Below, one piece after another: positions 17,611 through 26,633 of a stretch of DNA of 64,000 nt. A program made the position numbers and the translations under genes. Below the pieces are notes generated by a model. That model was not told where the DNA came from and ran no database searches. It worked only from the letters and a program-made list of their open reading frames with translations. The first letter of the stretch is position 1. Each line of letters opens with the position of its first letter. Origin of the DNA: Stappia sp. ES.058 (GTDB lineage: Bacteria > Pseudomonadota > Alphaproteobacteria > Rhizobiales > Stappiaceae). The stretch covers positions 2,232,001 through 2,296,000 of the forward strand of contig NZ_LT629784.1 of assembly GCF_900105595.1 (NCBI RefSeq), read 5' to 3'.

Positions 17611-18269
17611 CAGCACGCATGCCGCCTGATGCCTGTCCGGTGTGCCGCTGCGCGACCGTTCACGCGCTCGCCCCCATCGACGGGCTGACCTACTGGCGCT
17701 GCGACACCTGCGAGGCGACCGTCCTCGATCCCCGGCATTTTCTGTCAATGGAAGACGAACGCGCCCACTACCTTACCCATGACAACCGGCCGGACGACCC
17801 CGGTTACCGGCGGTTCATGATGCGCCTTGCGGTCCCGCTGATGGAGCGGCTTTCGCCGGGGTCAAAAGGCCTCGACTATGGCAGCGGGCCGGGGTCGGCT
17901 CTCGCCGCGATCCTGCGCGAGGCCGGGCACGATGTGGCGCTCTACGACCCGTTCTTTCACGACGACCCGAGCGTGCTGAAGCGGCGCTATGATTTCGTGA
18001 CCTGTAGCGAAACGGCGGAACACTTCCACGCCCCCTTCGCGGAATTCGACCGCATGGCCGCGCTGCTGCGTCCCGGCGGGCTGCTTGGCGTCATGACGCT
18101 GTTTCAGACCGACGACGCAAAGTTTGCCGGCTGGCGCTATCGGCGCGATCCGACCCATGTGGTTTTTTATCGCGCGGCGACCCTGCGCCATATCGCGAAA
18201 ACCCGGGAATGGCGCTGCGACATCCCGGACAAGGACATCGCCCTGATGCACGTACCGGAAACCGGTTAA
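17607..18269 (+). CDS. Zinc-ribbon class I SAM-dependent methyltransferase
   Basis: 220 residues from the ATG at 17607, which overlaps the preceding stop (ATGA). The N-terminus has two CxxC knuckles (CPVC and CDTC) forming a small zinc ribbon, followed by a Methyltransf_23-type domain with GLDYGSGPGSAL as SAM loop, then TCSETAEHFHAP and LLRPGGLLGVMTL. Proteins of this layout are often annotated 2-polyprenyl-3-methyl-hydroxyquinone-type methyltransferases, but the substrate is not established. An ATG at 17619 is an alternative start. It converges with the leftward gene ending at 18266. Confidence 0.82.
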   Translation: MTARMPPDACPVCRCATVHALAPIDGLTYWRCDTCEATVLDPRHFLSMEDERAHYLTHDNRPDDPGYRRFMMRLAVPLMERLSPGSKGLDYGSGPGSALAAILREAGHDVALYDPFFHDDPSVLKRRYDFVTCSETAEHFHAPFAEFDRMAALLRPGGLLGVMTLFQTDDAKFAGWRYRRDPTHVVFYRAATLRHIAKTREWRCDIPDKDIALMHVPETG

Positions 18270-19003
18270 GCCTGCGCCATCAACTGTCCGAACCCCGGCG
18301 CCATCGGGGCACCGGCAAGCTTGCAAAGATGCCAGGCAAGCACCTGGTTGCTTGAAAACACCGGCTTGCCGATGCGCACCTCCACCTCTTCGAGCAGGTC
18401 GAGCGTGCGCAGGTTGGTGCAGGAGAGAAACACCGCCTCGACTGAAGGATCCGCGCCCAGACGGGTTGCCGCGTCGATCACGGACGCAGGGGCTATCCGC
18501 GCCACCTTGGACTCTTCCGCCACGTTGAAGGATCCGAACACGGGAGTGTCCACGCCCCCTCCCGCCAGCCGCTGCCGCAACATGTCCGAGACATCCTCGA
18601 CATAGGGCGACAAGAGCGCAAGACGGGTGATCCCGCCAGCGCGGCAGGCCGCAATGAGCGCCTGAACCGGATCTGTGATTGCCTCGACATTCGCCCCGGC
18701 GCGGACCAGTTCGGCCACGCGCGCACTGCCGATCACCGAGGCACCGGAGGTACAGGCATAGCCGACGGCGTCGAAGCGCAGCGCATCGGGAAAGAGCCCC
18801 GCCGCCGCCGGAAGATGCGCCTGCATGGCAAGCAGCGTTTCCTGCGTGACCTCAAGCCCGCTCGGCACGCGCGAAACATGGACCGCGGTCTCCATCGGCA
18901 GGAGGCGCCGGAAGTCGCGCTCAATGGTCTCGTCCGCCTGAAGGATGATCAGCCCGAGGCGGACGGGATCGGGCGTGTCGAGATCGAAGGAAAAGACAGT
19001 CAT
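18266..19003 (-). CDS. Maleate isomerase / Asp-Glu racemase superfamily protein
   Basis: 245 residues. Two cysteines in the positions used by the Asp/Glu racemase, arylmalonate decarboxylase and maleate cis-trans isomerase group are visible: Cys84 in YACTSGASVI and Cys195 in FLSCTNLRTL. The ATG at 19003 overlaps the upstream M24 stop (ATGA). Third gene of a leftward three-gene module with an M24 hydrolase and a PLP lyase. The same three families occur in the ectoine-degradation eut operons (EutA, EutD, EutB), but the cyclodeaminase and desuccinylase partners are missing, so that function is not claimed. Confidence 0.82.
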   Translation of the reverse strand: MTVFSFDLDTPDPVRLGLIILQADETIERDFRRLLPMETAVHVSRVPSGLEVTQETLLAMQAHLPAAAGLFPDALRFDAVGYACTSGASVIGSARVAELVRAGANVEAITDPVQALIAACRAGGITRLALLSPYVEDVSDMLRQRLAGGGVDTPVFGSFNVAEESKVARIAPASVIDAATRLGADPSVEAVFLSCTNLRTLDLLEEVEVRIGKPVFSSNQVLAWHLCKLAGAPMAPGFGQLMAQA

Positions 19004-20172
19004 CGCCGCGCCTCAAGGCACAGGATTTCCGGATCCGCCCGCGTCGAGAGAAATTCCGCGCCGTGATCGCCGATCACGATGTTCTCCTCATGCACGAGGA
19101 TACGACCCGGTTCCACCTCGATGCCGGGTTCCAGCGTCAGCGCCATGCCGGTCGCAATGCGTGTGCGGTCCTGCGGGATCAGCGAGGGCCATTCGGTCAG
19201 TTGCGTGCCGAGCCCGTGGCCGAGCCGTCCGGTATCGCTGCCGCCCTGCCCACCGGTGACGATCTTGTCCATCGCATGAAAAAGGTCCGCCGCCGTAACG
19301 CCCGGACGGGCGATGTCCATTGCCGCGTCGACGGCGTCGAGGAGTTTGCGATGCGCCGCGCGAACGGCCTGTGACGGCGCACCAATGGCGAAGTTGCGGT
19401 CGAAATCGCAGAAATAGCCGTCATGAACCAGTCCGGTGTCGAGCATGAGCACATCGCCCGGTGCAAAGACGTGACCATCAGCAGGTGAGATCACGTCATG
19501 ATATCCGCCGGGTCCGCAGGGGCAGGCGAGATAGGGCACCCAGTCGGCCCCCTCCTCCAGACACAGCATCTGGAAACGGCGCGCCACGTCGTCGAGCCTT
19601 GCACCCGCCCCCGCGATTTCGCCGACACGGGCAAAGGCACGGTCGGCGACCTCGCACGCCTTGCGGATCTTTTCGACTTCCGCCGGTGATTTGCGGATGC
19701 GCAGCGCACGCATGATCCCGGCGTCGCCGACAAATGTGACCGGGGACAGCGCGGCTTCCAGCCGTTTAAAGTCGGCGAGAGGCATGCGCAGGGAGGATTC
19801 CGCGCCCATAGGCAGGCCGAGCCGCCGGTTTACGCCCGCAACCTCACGCAGGGCCTCCGCCAGCAGCGAGACGCCATCGTCTTCAAGGTCCGGCGAGCGC
19901 CAGCTGCGGACGTCCTCGATCCAGGTCTGCGCCATCAGGCTCGCGCCGATGGAGGGGATCACGGCCACCGGATCGCCGCCCGCCGGCACCACCAGGAACC
20001 AGGGCCGCGTCGGGCTTTCCCAGAAGCGCGTCAGAAAGCCCGAGAAGTAGCGCACATCCGGCTCGCTGGTCAGCAACAGCGCATCGAGCCCCGCGTCAGC
20101 CATCGCCACCTGCGCCCGCGCGACGCGGGCGCGGTATTCCGTTACGGGAAATCCGCGCCCTTCCCCGCTCAT
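19000..20172 (-). CDS. M24 family metallopeptidase / hydrolase
   Basis: 390 residues, with a creatinase N-terminal domain and a pita-bread catalytic domain. Unlike the M24 protein at 8950-10248, all five usual ligands are present: the two Asp in LDTGLVHDGYFCDFDRNF, His in RLGHGLGTQ, Glu in TLEPGI and Glu in HEENIVI. Size and partners recall the DoeA/EutD ectoine hydrolases, but general Xaa-Pro dipeptidases look the same at this level. The ATG at 20172 overlaps the upstream PLP-lyase stop (ATGA). Confidence 0.88.
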   Translation of the reverse strand: MSGEGRGFPVTEYRARVARAQVAMADAGLDALLLTSEPDVRYFSGFLTRFWESPTRPWFLVVPAGGDPVAVIPSIGASLMAQTWIEDVRSWRSPDLEDDGVSLLAEALREVAGVNRRLGLPMGAESSLRMPLADFKRLEAALSPVTFVGDAGIMRALRIRKSPAEVEKIRKACEVADRAFARVGEIAGAGARLDDVARRFQMLCLEEGADWVPYLACPCGPGGYHDVISPADGHVFAPGDVLMLDTGLVHDGYFCDFDRNFAIGAPSQAVRAAHRKLLDAVDAAMDIARPGVTAADLFHAMDKIVTGGQGGSDTGRLGHGLGTQLTEWPSLIPQDRTRIATGMALTLEPGIEVEPGRILVHEENIVIGDHGAEFLSTRADPEILCLEARR

Positions 20173-21239
20173 GCGCCCGCCTCCTCACTGACGATTGCAA
20201 GGATCCGGCTGTCCGGCCCGAGGCCGAGCGCGGCCCGCTCATCGCCGTTGGCAGTCATCACCGCGGCAAGTCCGGCTCCACCCGACGGCGTTGTCGCCAA
20301 ATCGGAATCCGCCAGTCGCGCCAACACACCCTCGACATCCCGGTCATCAATGGTCACAAAAAAATCGGCATCGCGCGAAAGTCCCTTAAGCGCAATCAGC
20401 GAGGGAACCTTGCAGTCAAGCCGGCCCATCGACGATACGCCGCCCTGCGCTACCCGCACCTGGCGTGCGCGGATCGCCCCCTGGAGCGCTGGCGCCTGCG
20501 ACGGTTCGACAACGACAATGGCCGGCGCATCGCCCCATACGGCCCGGGCACGCGCAGCAGCCGATGCGGCAAGCCCGCCGACACCGGCCTGCAGGAAGAT
20601 ATGCGTCGGCGGCCCGGGAATTTCCGTAAAGACCTCTTCCATCAACGCGAGGTAGCCCTCCATCAAGCGCAGGGGCCGATCCATGTAGCCCGGCCAGGAG
20701 CTGTCGGAAAGAAGACGCCATCCGTTGGTGTCGGCAGCCTTTAGTGCCGCAGCCATGCTCGCCTCATAATCCGCGCCCTCGCGCATCACATCCGCACCCT
20801 TGGCGCGCAACCGTTCCGCAAAGGCCTCCGGCACCGTATCGGCGATATAGACCACCGCGCGGGCACCGAACACACGTGCCCCCGCCGCGACGGAAAGTCC
20901 GTGGTTTCCGGCGCTCGCGGTGACATAGGTGACCCCCTCGAGCGCATGAGCCGGCACCTCGACACCAATATCCATCGCATCGCAGGCCACCACATAGGCA
21001 GCGCCCAGCGCCTTGAAGCTGCCAAGACCCATGCGCGCGCGTTCATCCTTGACGAAAAGGCTTGCAACCCCGGCGCTGCGCGCAAGGCCAACGGCGTTGA
21101 CGAGCGGTGTCGGCTCTGCCGCAGGACACCGATCAAGGAGCGACAGGACCCGGTCCGCACCAATGCTGGGAACCAGCACTCCCGCAAGCCCGGCGACCGC
21201 ATCGTCGCACCCACGTCCGGCATTCTTCAAGACCTGCAA
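20169..21239 (-). CDS. PLP-dependent fold-II lyase (diaminopropionate ammonia-lyase / threonine dehydratase-like)
   Basis: 356 residues. The PLP lysine is probably Lys76 in MGLGSFKALGAAY, a signature closer to diaminopropionate ammonia-lyase than to threonine dehydratase; the SAGNHG phosphate loop follows, and AGVGGLAA binds the cofactor phosphate. The start is taken as TTG at 21239 because GGGGAGAGG lies just before it. No ATG fits. First gene of a module with ATGA overlaps to the M24 hydrolase and the racemase-type enzyme, so an amino acid released by the hydrolase could be deaminated here. The amino acid is not known. Confidence 0.8.
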   Translation of the reverse strand: MQVLKNAGRGCDDAVAGLAGVLVPSIGADRVLSLLDRCPAAEPTPLVNAVGLARSAGVASLFVKDERARMGLGSFKALGAAYVVACDAMDIGVEVPAHALEGVTYVTASAGNHGLSVAAGARVFGARAVVYIADTVPEAFAERLRAKGADVMREGADYEASMAAALKAADTNGWRLLSDSSWPGYMDRPLRLMEGYLALMEEVFTEIPGPPTHIFLQAGVGGLAASAAARARAVWGDAPAIVVVEPSQAPALQGAIRARQVRVAQGGVSSMGRLDCKVPSLIALKGLSRDADFFVTIDDRDVEGVLARLADSDLATTPSGGAGLAAVMTANGDERAALGLGPDSRILAIVSEEAGA

Positions 21240-21516
21240 CAGCGCCTCTCCCCAACAGCAATTCCCCGATCAAGGCACGGTCGCGCGGATTGACAAAAAT
21301 GTCGAGCCTCCACCGGGAAACGCCGGCGGAACCGATCGAAAAGCTGGCCGTATGCCGGTTGGGGGCGGCGACATGTCGGCCTGGCGCCGTTTCACCGTCT
21401 GCAGGCTATGAACGATAGGCCCCACGTGTGTTGTGGAGGCTAGAAAATTTTGCGCATTTCCAGCACCTTCGCGCCTGCTGTCGGAACCAGGTCGTCTCCT
21501 ACCGACCCTGCCGCAT

Positions 21517-22314
21517 TCACGAGCCTTCGACTTCAGGCAGCGGCTGGCAGACCTCGCAAGCGAACGCACGCCGCGTATCGATCTCCATACGGACAATCGC
21601 CCCGTCGCATTTCGGGCAGCGATCCTTGTTGAAGATGTTCACCCGCTCGCGGTAGCGGCTGCGGCCGGGCGACACATTGTCGATGGTGACAATCGCGTTC
21701 TTGCGCACGCCGATTTCCAGCAAATGCACGGCATCGGTCCAAATCGCCTCGAATTCCTCGCGTGTGATCTCGCGACCGAAACGATGCGGATGGATCCCCT
21801 GCCGCCAAAGGATCTCGGTGCGATAGATATTGCCGATCCCGGCCATCACCGCCTGGTTCATGATCAGCCGGCCGATGCTCGTGCGGCTGCGAGAGATCCG
21901 GGTGAACGCCCGCTCCGGATCGGCGTCCTCTCGCAAGACATCCGGACCGATGCGCCCCTTCAACGCCTCGAAACCGTCCACATCCAACGCTTCGCAAATC
22001 GCCGGTCCGTTGATGTCGACCAGATGGGTGTCGCCCTCAAGCCTGACACGAACCGCGCCAACGGGATCGGGCGCGGGCAATTTACGCTTCCGGACCCGCC
22101 CGAAGAGGCCGAGGTGGACATGCAGATAGTCCTCCCCGTCGAACCGATAGACGAGATGTTTGCCATAGGCTTCGACGTCGAGACAGGCGCGCCCGTCGAG
22201 ATGGTCCGCGCCCGCACTGAACCGCCCCTGCGGCGAGGATACGCGCAAGGACCGCCCCGCAAGGATGCGGCGGTGGTCGCGCGCAGCGCGGTGGATCGTA
22301 TGCCCCTCGGGCAT
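21517..22314 (-). CDS. nei: Fpg/Nei family DNA glycosylase-AP lyase
   Basis: 265 residues. The mature N-terminus PEGHTIHR provides the catalytic Pro and Glu of the family and matches Nei rather than Fpg (PELPE). An H2TH region (SIGRLIMNQAVMAGIGNIY) follows, and a C-terminal zinc finger with CPKC and CEVC. It removes oxidised bases from DNA. The ATG at 22314 has a GGAGG site; 16 codons of upstream open frame are rejected because the catalytic proline must follow the initiator methionine. It is monocistronic and unrelated in function to its neighbours. Confidence 0.92.
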   Translation of the reverse strand: MPEGHTIHRAARDHRRILAGRSLRVSSPQGRFSAGADHLDGRACLDVEAYGKHLVYRFDGEDYLHVHLGLFGRVRKRKLPAPDPVGAVRVRLEGDTHLVDINGPAICEALDVDGFEALKGRIGPDVLREDADPERAFTRISRSRTSIGRLIMNQAVMAGIGNIYRTEILWRQGIHPHRFGREITREEFEAIWTDAVHLLEIGVRKNAIVTIDNVSPGRSRYRERVNIFNKDRCPKCDGAIVRMEIDTRRAFACEVCQPLPEVEGS

Positions 22315-22459
22315 GGTACCTCCTTGCGAAATAGGGGAAAGACGCGACCGGACACGGCGCATGGCAAAAGTTACGCATCCCGGGCGTCGGTCGGATCAGT
22401 GATCCGAAAACCGGCCCGAAATATCCGTTCCGCGACCACGCCGGGGCCTTTGGTCGGTC

Positions 22460-22486
22460 AGATTGCAACAACGGCAATTGCAATCT
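22460..22486. promoter_or_regulatory. Inverted repeat upstream of dioxygenase operon
   Basis: AGATTGCAA and TTGCAATCT are perfect 9-bp arms around a 9-bp spacer. Directly downstream, TTGAGTATACAATG (from 22486) contains GTATACAAT, a half-site often seen in GntR/FadR-type operators. The only gene downstream on this strand is the dioxygenase at 22541, so this is the likely control region of the five-gene operon. The cognate regulator is not identified. Confidence 0.45.
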
Positions 22487-22540
22487 TGAGTATACAATGT
22501 AAAATCGCACAACCCGCCAAGAGGCACAGGATGCGCGATC

Positions 22541-23263
22541 ATGGACCACATCGGATTTCATCTCGGACCACTCGGGTACAGGATACTGGAGATGCCTCCG
22601 CTCTCTCCCCAGGCGCACGCCAATTTCGGCCAATTGCCGGAGGATCCCTACTACAAGGAGCGCTGGCGCCAGTTCTCCCAGTACATCCTGTTTCACGAGC
22701 ACGACCGCTGGGCCTGCCGGGTGCTGACCCATCGGCCCTTCATCCAGGCAAAGGCCTACAACCAGAAAGTCGGCGGCGTGCGCCGGGAATTCGAACCGAT
22801 CACAAGCGTCGATCCCACACCCCAGTTCGCAACGATTGCCGAGGCATTGCGCTTCGACACGCGTGCGGTGTTCCAGGTCAATCTCCACCAGTGGCGCACC
22901 CGCGTTGACGCGGTGTTTCAGGGCAAGACCATCCCCGAAGGCCCGCATCGCGACGGTCATCACATCACCAGCGTGACGGTCTGGGCGCGCTCCAATGTCA
23001 CCGGAGGGGACTCCACCCTCTACCAGATCGGCAAGACCGAACCGTTCTTCGAGCAGGTGCTGGACCCGGGACAATGCCTCATCATGCGCGACGAGGACAT
23101 GGTCCACGGCGCCCGCGACATATGCGCCGCCTCCGAGGAAGGCGGCTATCGCGACATCTGGGTCATTTCGATCAACCCCTGGGCCGACCGGCGTTACGGA
23201 CAGGAATTCGAGGATTTCGCAACCGCCGACGCCTCACCGCCGAGCTCCGTGGCCGCCGAATGA
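22541..23263 (+). CDS. 2-oxoglutarate/Fe(II)-dependent dioxygenase (amino-acid hydroxylase type)
   Basis: 240 residues, similar in layout to the 2OG-Fe dioxygenase family that includes L-isoleucine 4-hydroxylase (PF10014 type). The iron ligands would be His136 and Asp138 (PHRDGHH) and His189 (DEDMVHGARD); an Arg near 204 (YRDIWVIS) could hold 2-oxoglutarate. It probably hydroxylates a free amino acid. First gene of a tight operon: decarboxylase 19 bp on, then sulfotransferase, ligase and exporter, so the hydroxyl group it installs may be the one later modified. Substrate not known. Confidence 0.82.
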   Translation: MDHIGFHLGPLGYRILEMPPLSPQAHANFGQLPEDPYYKERWRQFSQYILFHEHDRWACRVLTHRPFIQAKAYNQKVGGVRREFEPITSVDPTPQFATIAEALRFDTRAVFQVNLHQWRTRVDAVFQGKTIPEGPHRDGHHITSVTVWARSNVTGGDSTLYQIGKTEPFFEQVLDPGQCLIMRDEDMVHGARDICAASEEGGYRDIWVISINPWADRRYGQEFEDFATADASPPSSVAAE

Positions 23264-23282
23264 TGCAGCCGGACGCCTGACC

Positions 23283-24632
23283 ATGCTCGCTCTGACGGCC
23301 CGCGAGCCCTTCATCGACCTTAGCGCCCGGGAGATCCAGTCGCTTGCCGAGCGCCACGGCACGCCGCTCTTCGTCTATGACGACGCCTGTTTTCGCGACG
23401 GCGTGTCGGCGTTTTTGAAGACGTGGCAATCGGCATTCGCAAACACAAAGGCCTATCTCTCCTACAAGACGAACTACATGCCCGCACTCTGCCGCTCCGC
23501 TCACGCGCTTGGCATGGGGGCCGATGTGGTGTCCGGTTTCGAGATGGAGCATGCACTGCGTCTGTGCGCGACCCGCGACATCGTGTTCAACGGTCCGTTG
23601 AAGCGTGCCGAGGAACTTGAGAGCGCCGCCCGCAAAGGCGTCACCGTCAACATCGACCTTGCGGAGGAGATCGAAACGCTTGTGGCGCTGCGCGCCGCAG
23701 GACGGATCGCCGATGCGCGTCTCGGGCTTCGGGTCAATCCGGGCCTCCCCGTCTTTTCCGCGCACGACCCAAGTTTCGTTCAGGCGCATGCCGCAAAGCA
23801 GCGTTCGGCAAAGTTCGGATGGCCGCTCGACAACGGTCTGGCGCGGCACATGGCCGAGCGAATATCGGCTTCAGGGTTTCGTTTCGAAACCGTGCACGCG
23901 CATCTCAATTCACAGATCACCGGCGAGAAGCTCCTTCTCGCAGCACTGGAACCGCTGCTCGGCTTCGTGGCTGACCTGCGCGCATCCGGCACGGACATTC
24001 GCGAACTCAATGTTGGCGGCGGCTTTGGCGTTCCCGGGATGCAGCGCAGCAAGAGAGGCTGGTGGAGCGCCCTCAAGACCACGATGGGCGAACGCCCCGA
24101 GGACGATCCCGACGAGGCGTTCGACATGGCCGCCTTCACCCGGGCGCTTGCCCGGCGCCTGCGCGACCACGGGCTCGACGGTCTTTGCATCAGTTGCGAG
24201 CCCGGCCGCTACCTGATGTCGGCCAGCGTGGCGCTCGTTACCCGCGTCGCCGGCGTGAAAGCGCTGCCTGACAAGCAATGGGTGGTGATCGACGGCGGCC
24301 TGAACATCCTCCCCACCGCAGCCTTCGGGGAACGGCGCCGGCTTCGCTTCGTCCGGGCCGGCGAAGAACTGTCGGTGCAGAAGGACGACCCGGATTGCGC
24401 CCTCGGGGGGCCACTCTGCTTTGAAGGCGACGTGGTCATGGACCACGCAAGGGTGCCTGCATCCCTTTCCGGCGGGGATCTCGTCGTCCTCTCGGATGCC
24501 GGCGCCTATACGATCTCGCGCTCCACCAACTTCAACCAGTTGCGCGCCGCGGTCGCCCGGCGCGACGGCAGCGACGGGACCCTCGTCTGGCGAAGGGAAA
24601 CATACGATGACGTCTTCAGCTTTTCGGATTGA
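23283..24632 (+). CDS. Type III (alanine-racemase-fold) PLP-dependent decarboxylase
   Basis: 449 residues, diaminopimelate/ornithine decarboxylase family. The PLP lysine is probably Lys62 in LSYKTNY, where typical members have AxKAN; the glycine-rich phosphate loop is NVGGGFGVPG, CEPGRYLM follows, and the second-subunit Cys379 and Asp383 lie in GPLCFEGD. HLNSQ replaces the usual HVGSQ. The ATG at 23283 is chosen because the family N-terminus starts there; the longer open frame lies inside the dioxygenase gene. It presumably decarboxylates the hydroxylated amino acid to an amine. Confidence 0.87.
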   Translation: MLALTAREPFIDLSAREIQSLAERHGTPLFVYDDACFRDGVSAFLKTWQSAFANTKAYLSYKTNYMPALCRSAHALGMGADVVSGFEMEHALRLCATRDIVFNGPLKRAEELESAARKGVTVNIDLAEEIETLVALRAAGRIADARLGLRVNPGLPVFSAHDPSFVQAHAAKQRSAKFGWPLDNGLARHMAERISASGFRFETVHAHLNSQITGEKLLLAALEPLLGFVADLRASGTDIRELNVGGGFGVPGMQRSKRGWWSALKTTMGERPEDDPDEAFDMAAFTRALARRLRDHGLDGLCISCEPGRYLMSASVALVTRVAGVKALPDKQWVVIDGGLNILPTAAFGERRRLRFVRAGEELSVQKDDPDCALGGPLCFEGDVVMDHARVPASLSGGDLVVLSDAGAYTISRSTNFNQLRAAVARRDGSDGTLVWRRETYDDVFSFSD

Positions 24633-25413
24633 GCCGGCCCCCCTCGTCGGGGAAAAGCCCGAAACTGACGGGCGCATTTTCCTGTGGGCGACACCACGCT
24701 CGATTTCCACGGCGCTGGAACGGGTGATGAAGAATGCCGATGACCTCGACGTTCTGCACGAGCCATACACCGACACTTATTATTTCAGTTCGAAGCGGCG
24801 CTCGCGGCGTTACGGCGATCCGGCCACCCTGGCACAAGATCCCTTTGAGGCGGAAGCGGTCAACGCCCGGCTGGAAGAGGCTGGCCGGCGCGGGCCGGTT
24901 TTCGTCAAGGAACTCGCCTTCCAGGGCGAACCCTATGTCACGGACGCTTTGCTGAAGACCGCCAGGAACGTGTTCCTGACCCGCGATCCCCTCAAGGTCT
25001 ATGCCTCGCTCATCCGCATCAAACCGGATTTCACCGAGGACGAATTCGGCTTCACGGCGCTGGAACGCGTGTGGACCCGCGTCCACGCGCTGCGCGCTGC
25101 GGCAATCGCCCTCGACGGAGAGGAGTTTCGCGCCGACCCGCATGCAATCGCATACAAGCTTTGCGTGTGGAGCGACATTCGCTATTCTGCGGAAATGTTG
25201 ACATGGGACGACGGTCGCATCCGGAACTGGGCGCCTCACGAGGAACTCTCCCAGGCAAAGTGGCACGCAACCCTGGAGCAAAGTCGCGCAATCCTGCCGC
25301 CCGCGGCCGACACACCGGTGCGTGTCGATGCGGCTCACCGCGAGATGGTAGCGCGTGCGCAGAGGATCTACCACCGGTTGACGGCGAACAGGTTGAGAAC
25401 GGATCCCAGATGA
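24607..25413 (+). CDS. Sulfotransferase family protein
   Basis: 268 residues. Near the N-terminus WATPRSISTALERVM is a 5'-phosphosulfate-binding loop of PAPS-dependent sulfotransferases, followed by LHEPYTD; FLTRDPLKVYASL, about 120 residues in, fits the 3'-phosphate motif. The type is that often found next to branched-chain-aminotransferase-like genes, in which sulfotransfer has rarely been tested. It overlaps the decarboxylase end by 26 bp and the next gene by 4 bp, so it is firmly part of the operon. Expected role: sulfation of the hydroxyl made by the dioxygenase. Confidence 0.8.
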   Translation: MTSSAFRIEPAPLVGEKPETDGRIFLWATPRSISTALERVMKNADDLDVLHEPYTDTYYFSSKRRSRRYGDPATLAQDPFEAEAVNARLEEAGRRGPVFVKELAFQGEPYVTDALLKTARNVFLTRDPLKVYASLIRIKPDFTEDEFGFTALERVWTRVHALRAAAIALDGEEFRADPHAIAYKLCVWSDIRYSAEMLTWDDGRIRNWAPHEELSQAKWHATLEQSRAILPPAADTPVRVDAAHREMVARAQRIYHRLTANRLRTDPR

Positions 25414-26633
25414 GTGCCGCGCCCCGAACCCTCGTTCTCTTTCCCGATGCCCATGGCATTGCGCGCGGCAAGCTCATCAACCGGGACCTGTCCAGAAACG
25501 CGCGGGTCGGCTTTTCCTCCGGCGTCTTTTCCAAGGATGTCTATGGCCACCCGGTGCTGTTTTCCGTTCTTGCCGAGCCCTTTGGTGCGGCCGACATCAA
25601 GGTTGACGTCAGCGCAAGGGATGCGGTGCTGCTCACCGACGGCGCGGCACTCGCGCTCGGAACCACCGCCCTTGCCATTGGATCCGTGACCGACCCGCGG
25701 GGAAAGCCGCACCCGCTCGACATTCGCGCGCATCTGGACGCATTCCTGTCCGCCACGCCACAGTTGAAGCGCCTGCGCATCGGCGCGGAGCTTGAATTCA
25801 ACCTGATCGACGGTCCGGCCAGGGCTTCCCATCTCGCTCCAGACGGACAGGCCTATGCCTTCGGCGGAATCGGGATCCGCCAGCGCTGCCTGTCCGACAT
25901 GCTGGACGCGCTGGACGGCGCCGGCATCGATTGGCGCGACCTGTCACAGGAAAACGAAGTCGACCAATACGAGATCGCGCTGGCGCATACCGATCCGCTT
26001 GACCAGGCCGACCGGATCTTCCTCGCGCGCCTGATCTGTCGGATGGTCGCCGCACGTCATGGGTTGCGATGCACCTTCATCGCCGTTCGCGACCAGCAGG
26101 TATCGCCCAGCAACCTACACCTGCATGTCTCTGACCCTAACGCGAAAGAAGACCGTCGGGCGACCGCGACACGGATCGCATGCGCAATGCTGCGGGTGCT
26201 GGACGAAGCGTTTCTGGCAATCTGCCCGACGCTCAACAGCCGCCATGCAGAGCACATTGCCTCCTTCCGTTCCGGGACAAGCAATGTCAGTGACGGCGGC
26301 CGCTTCTCGACGCTGCGACAGCTGGAGGAAAACGGCACGCCGCGGGTGGAACTTCGCACACCAACCGCCGACGCCAATCCCTATCTCGCGATCTTGATGG
26401 TCCTTGCCGGCGTGAGCATGGCAGAGGCAACCGATGCGCTTCCTGCTCCCAGGCCGCTTGACTTCGTCTTTGCCAACAGCATCGCAGCCTTTGAGGAAAG
26501 CCGGCTTGTCCGCGCTGCGTTGCCGGCCGAGGCCATCTCGCTTTTTGCGTCAATGAAACGCCACGAAGCCCTGAAGGCCGCCGAGTTCGCGACCTTCGAG
26601 GCGGAACGCGATGCGCTGCTGAAGGCCCTGTGA
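25410..26633 (+). CDS. Glutamine-synthetase-like ATP-dependent ligase
   Basis: 407 residues, GS family, close in size to gamma-glutamyl-polyamine/ethanolamine synthetases. Visible elements: ELEFNLIDGP (metal Glu), SQENEVDQYEIAL, SPSNLHLHVSD (the family's HxH region) and the C-terminal RVELRTPTADANPY with the conserved Arg. The ATG at 25410 overlaps the sulfotransferase stop (ATGA). In this operon it is the natural candidate to join glutamate, or another acid, to the amine left by the decarboxylase. True glutamine synthetase is unlikely given the context and divergence. Confidence 0.86.
   Translation: MSAAPRTLVLFPDAHGIARGKLINRDLSRNARVGFSSGVFSKDVYGHPVLFSVLAEPFGAADIKVDVSARDAVLLTDGAALALGTTALAIGSVTDPRGKPHPLDIRAHLDAFLSATPQLKRLRIGAELEFNLIDGPARASHLAPDGQAYAFGGIGIRQRCLSDMLDALDGAGIDWRDLSQENEVDQYEIALAHTDPLDQADRIFLARLICRMVAARHGLRCTFIAVRDQQVSPSNLHLHVSDPNAKEDRRATATRIACAMLRVLDEAFLAICPTLNSRHAEHIASFRSGTSNVSDGGRFSTLRQLEENGTPRVELRTPTADANPYLAILMVLAGVSMAEATDALPAPRPLDFVFANSIAAFEESRLVRAALPAEAISLFASMKRHEALKAAEFATFEAERDALLKAL

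Noticed and set aside
18266..21239. Ectoine degradation operon (eutABCDE)
   Set aside because: Three of the families are present, but the cyclodeaminase and DoeB/EutE-type deacylase are absent, as is the Ehu/Ueh transporter.
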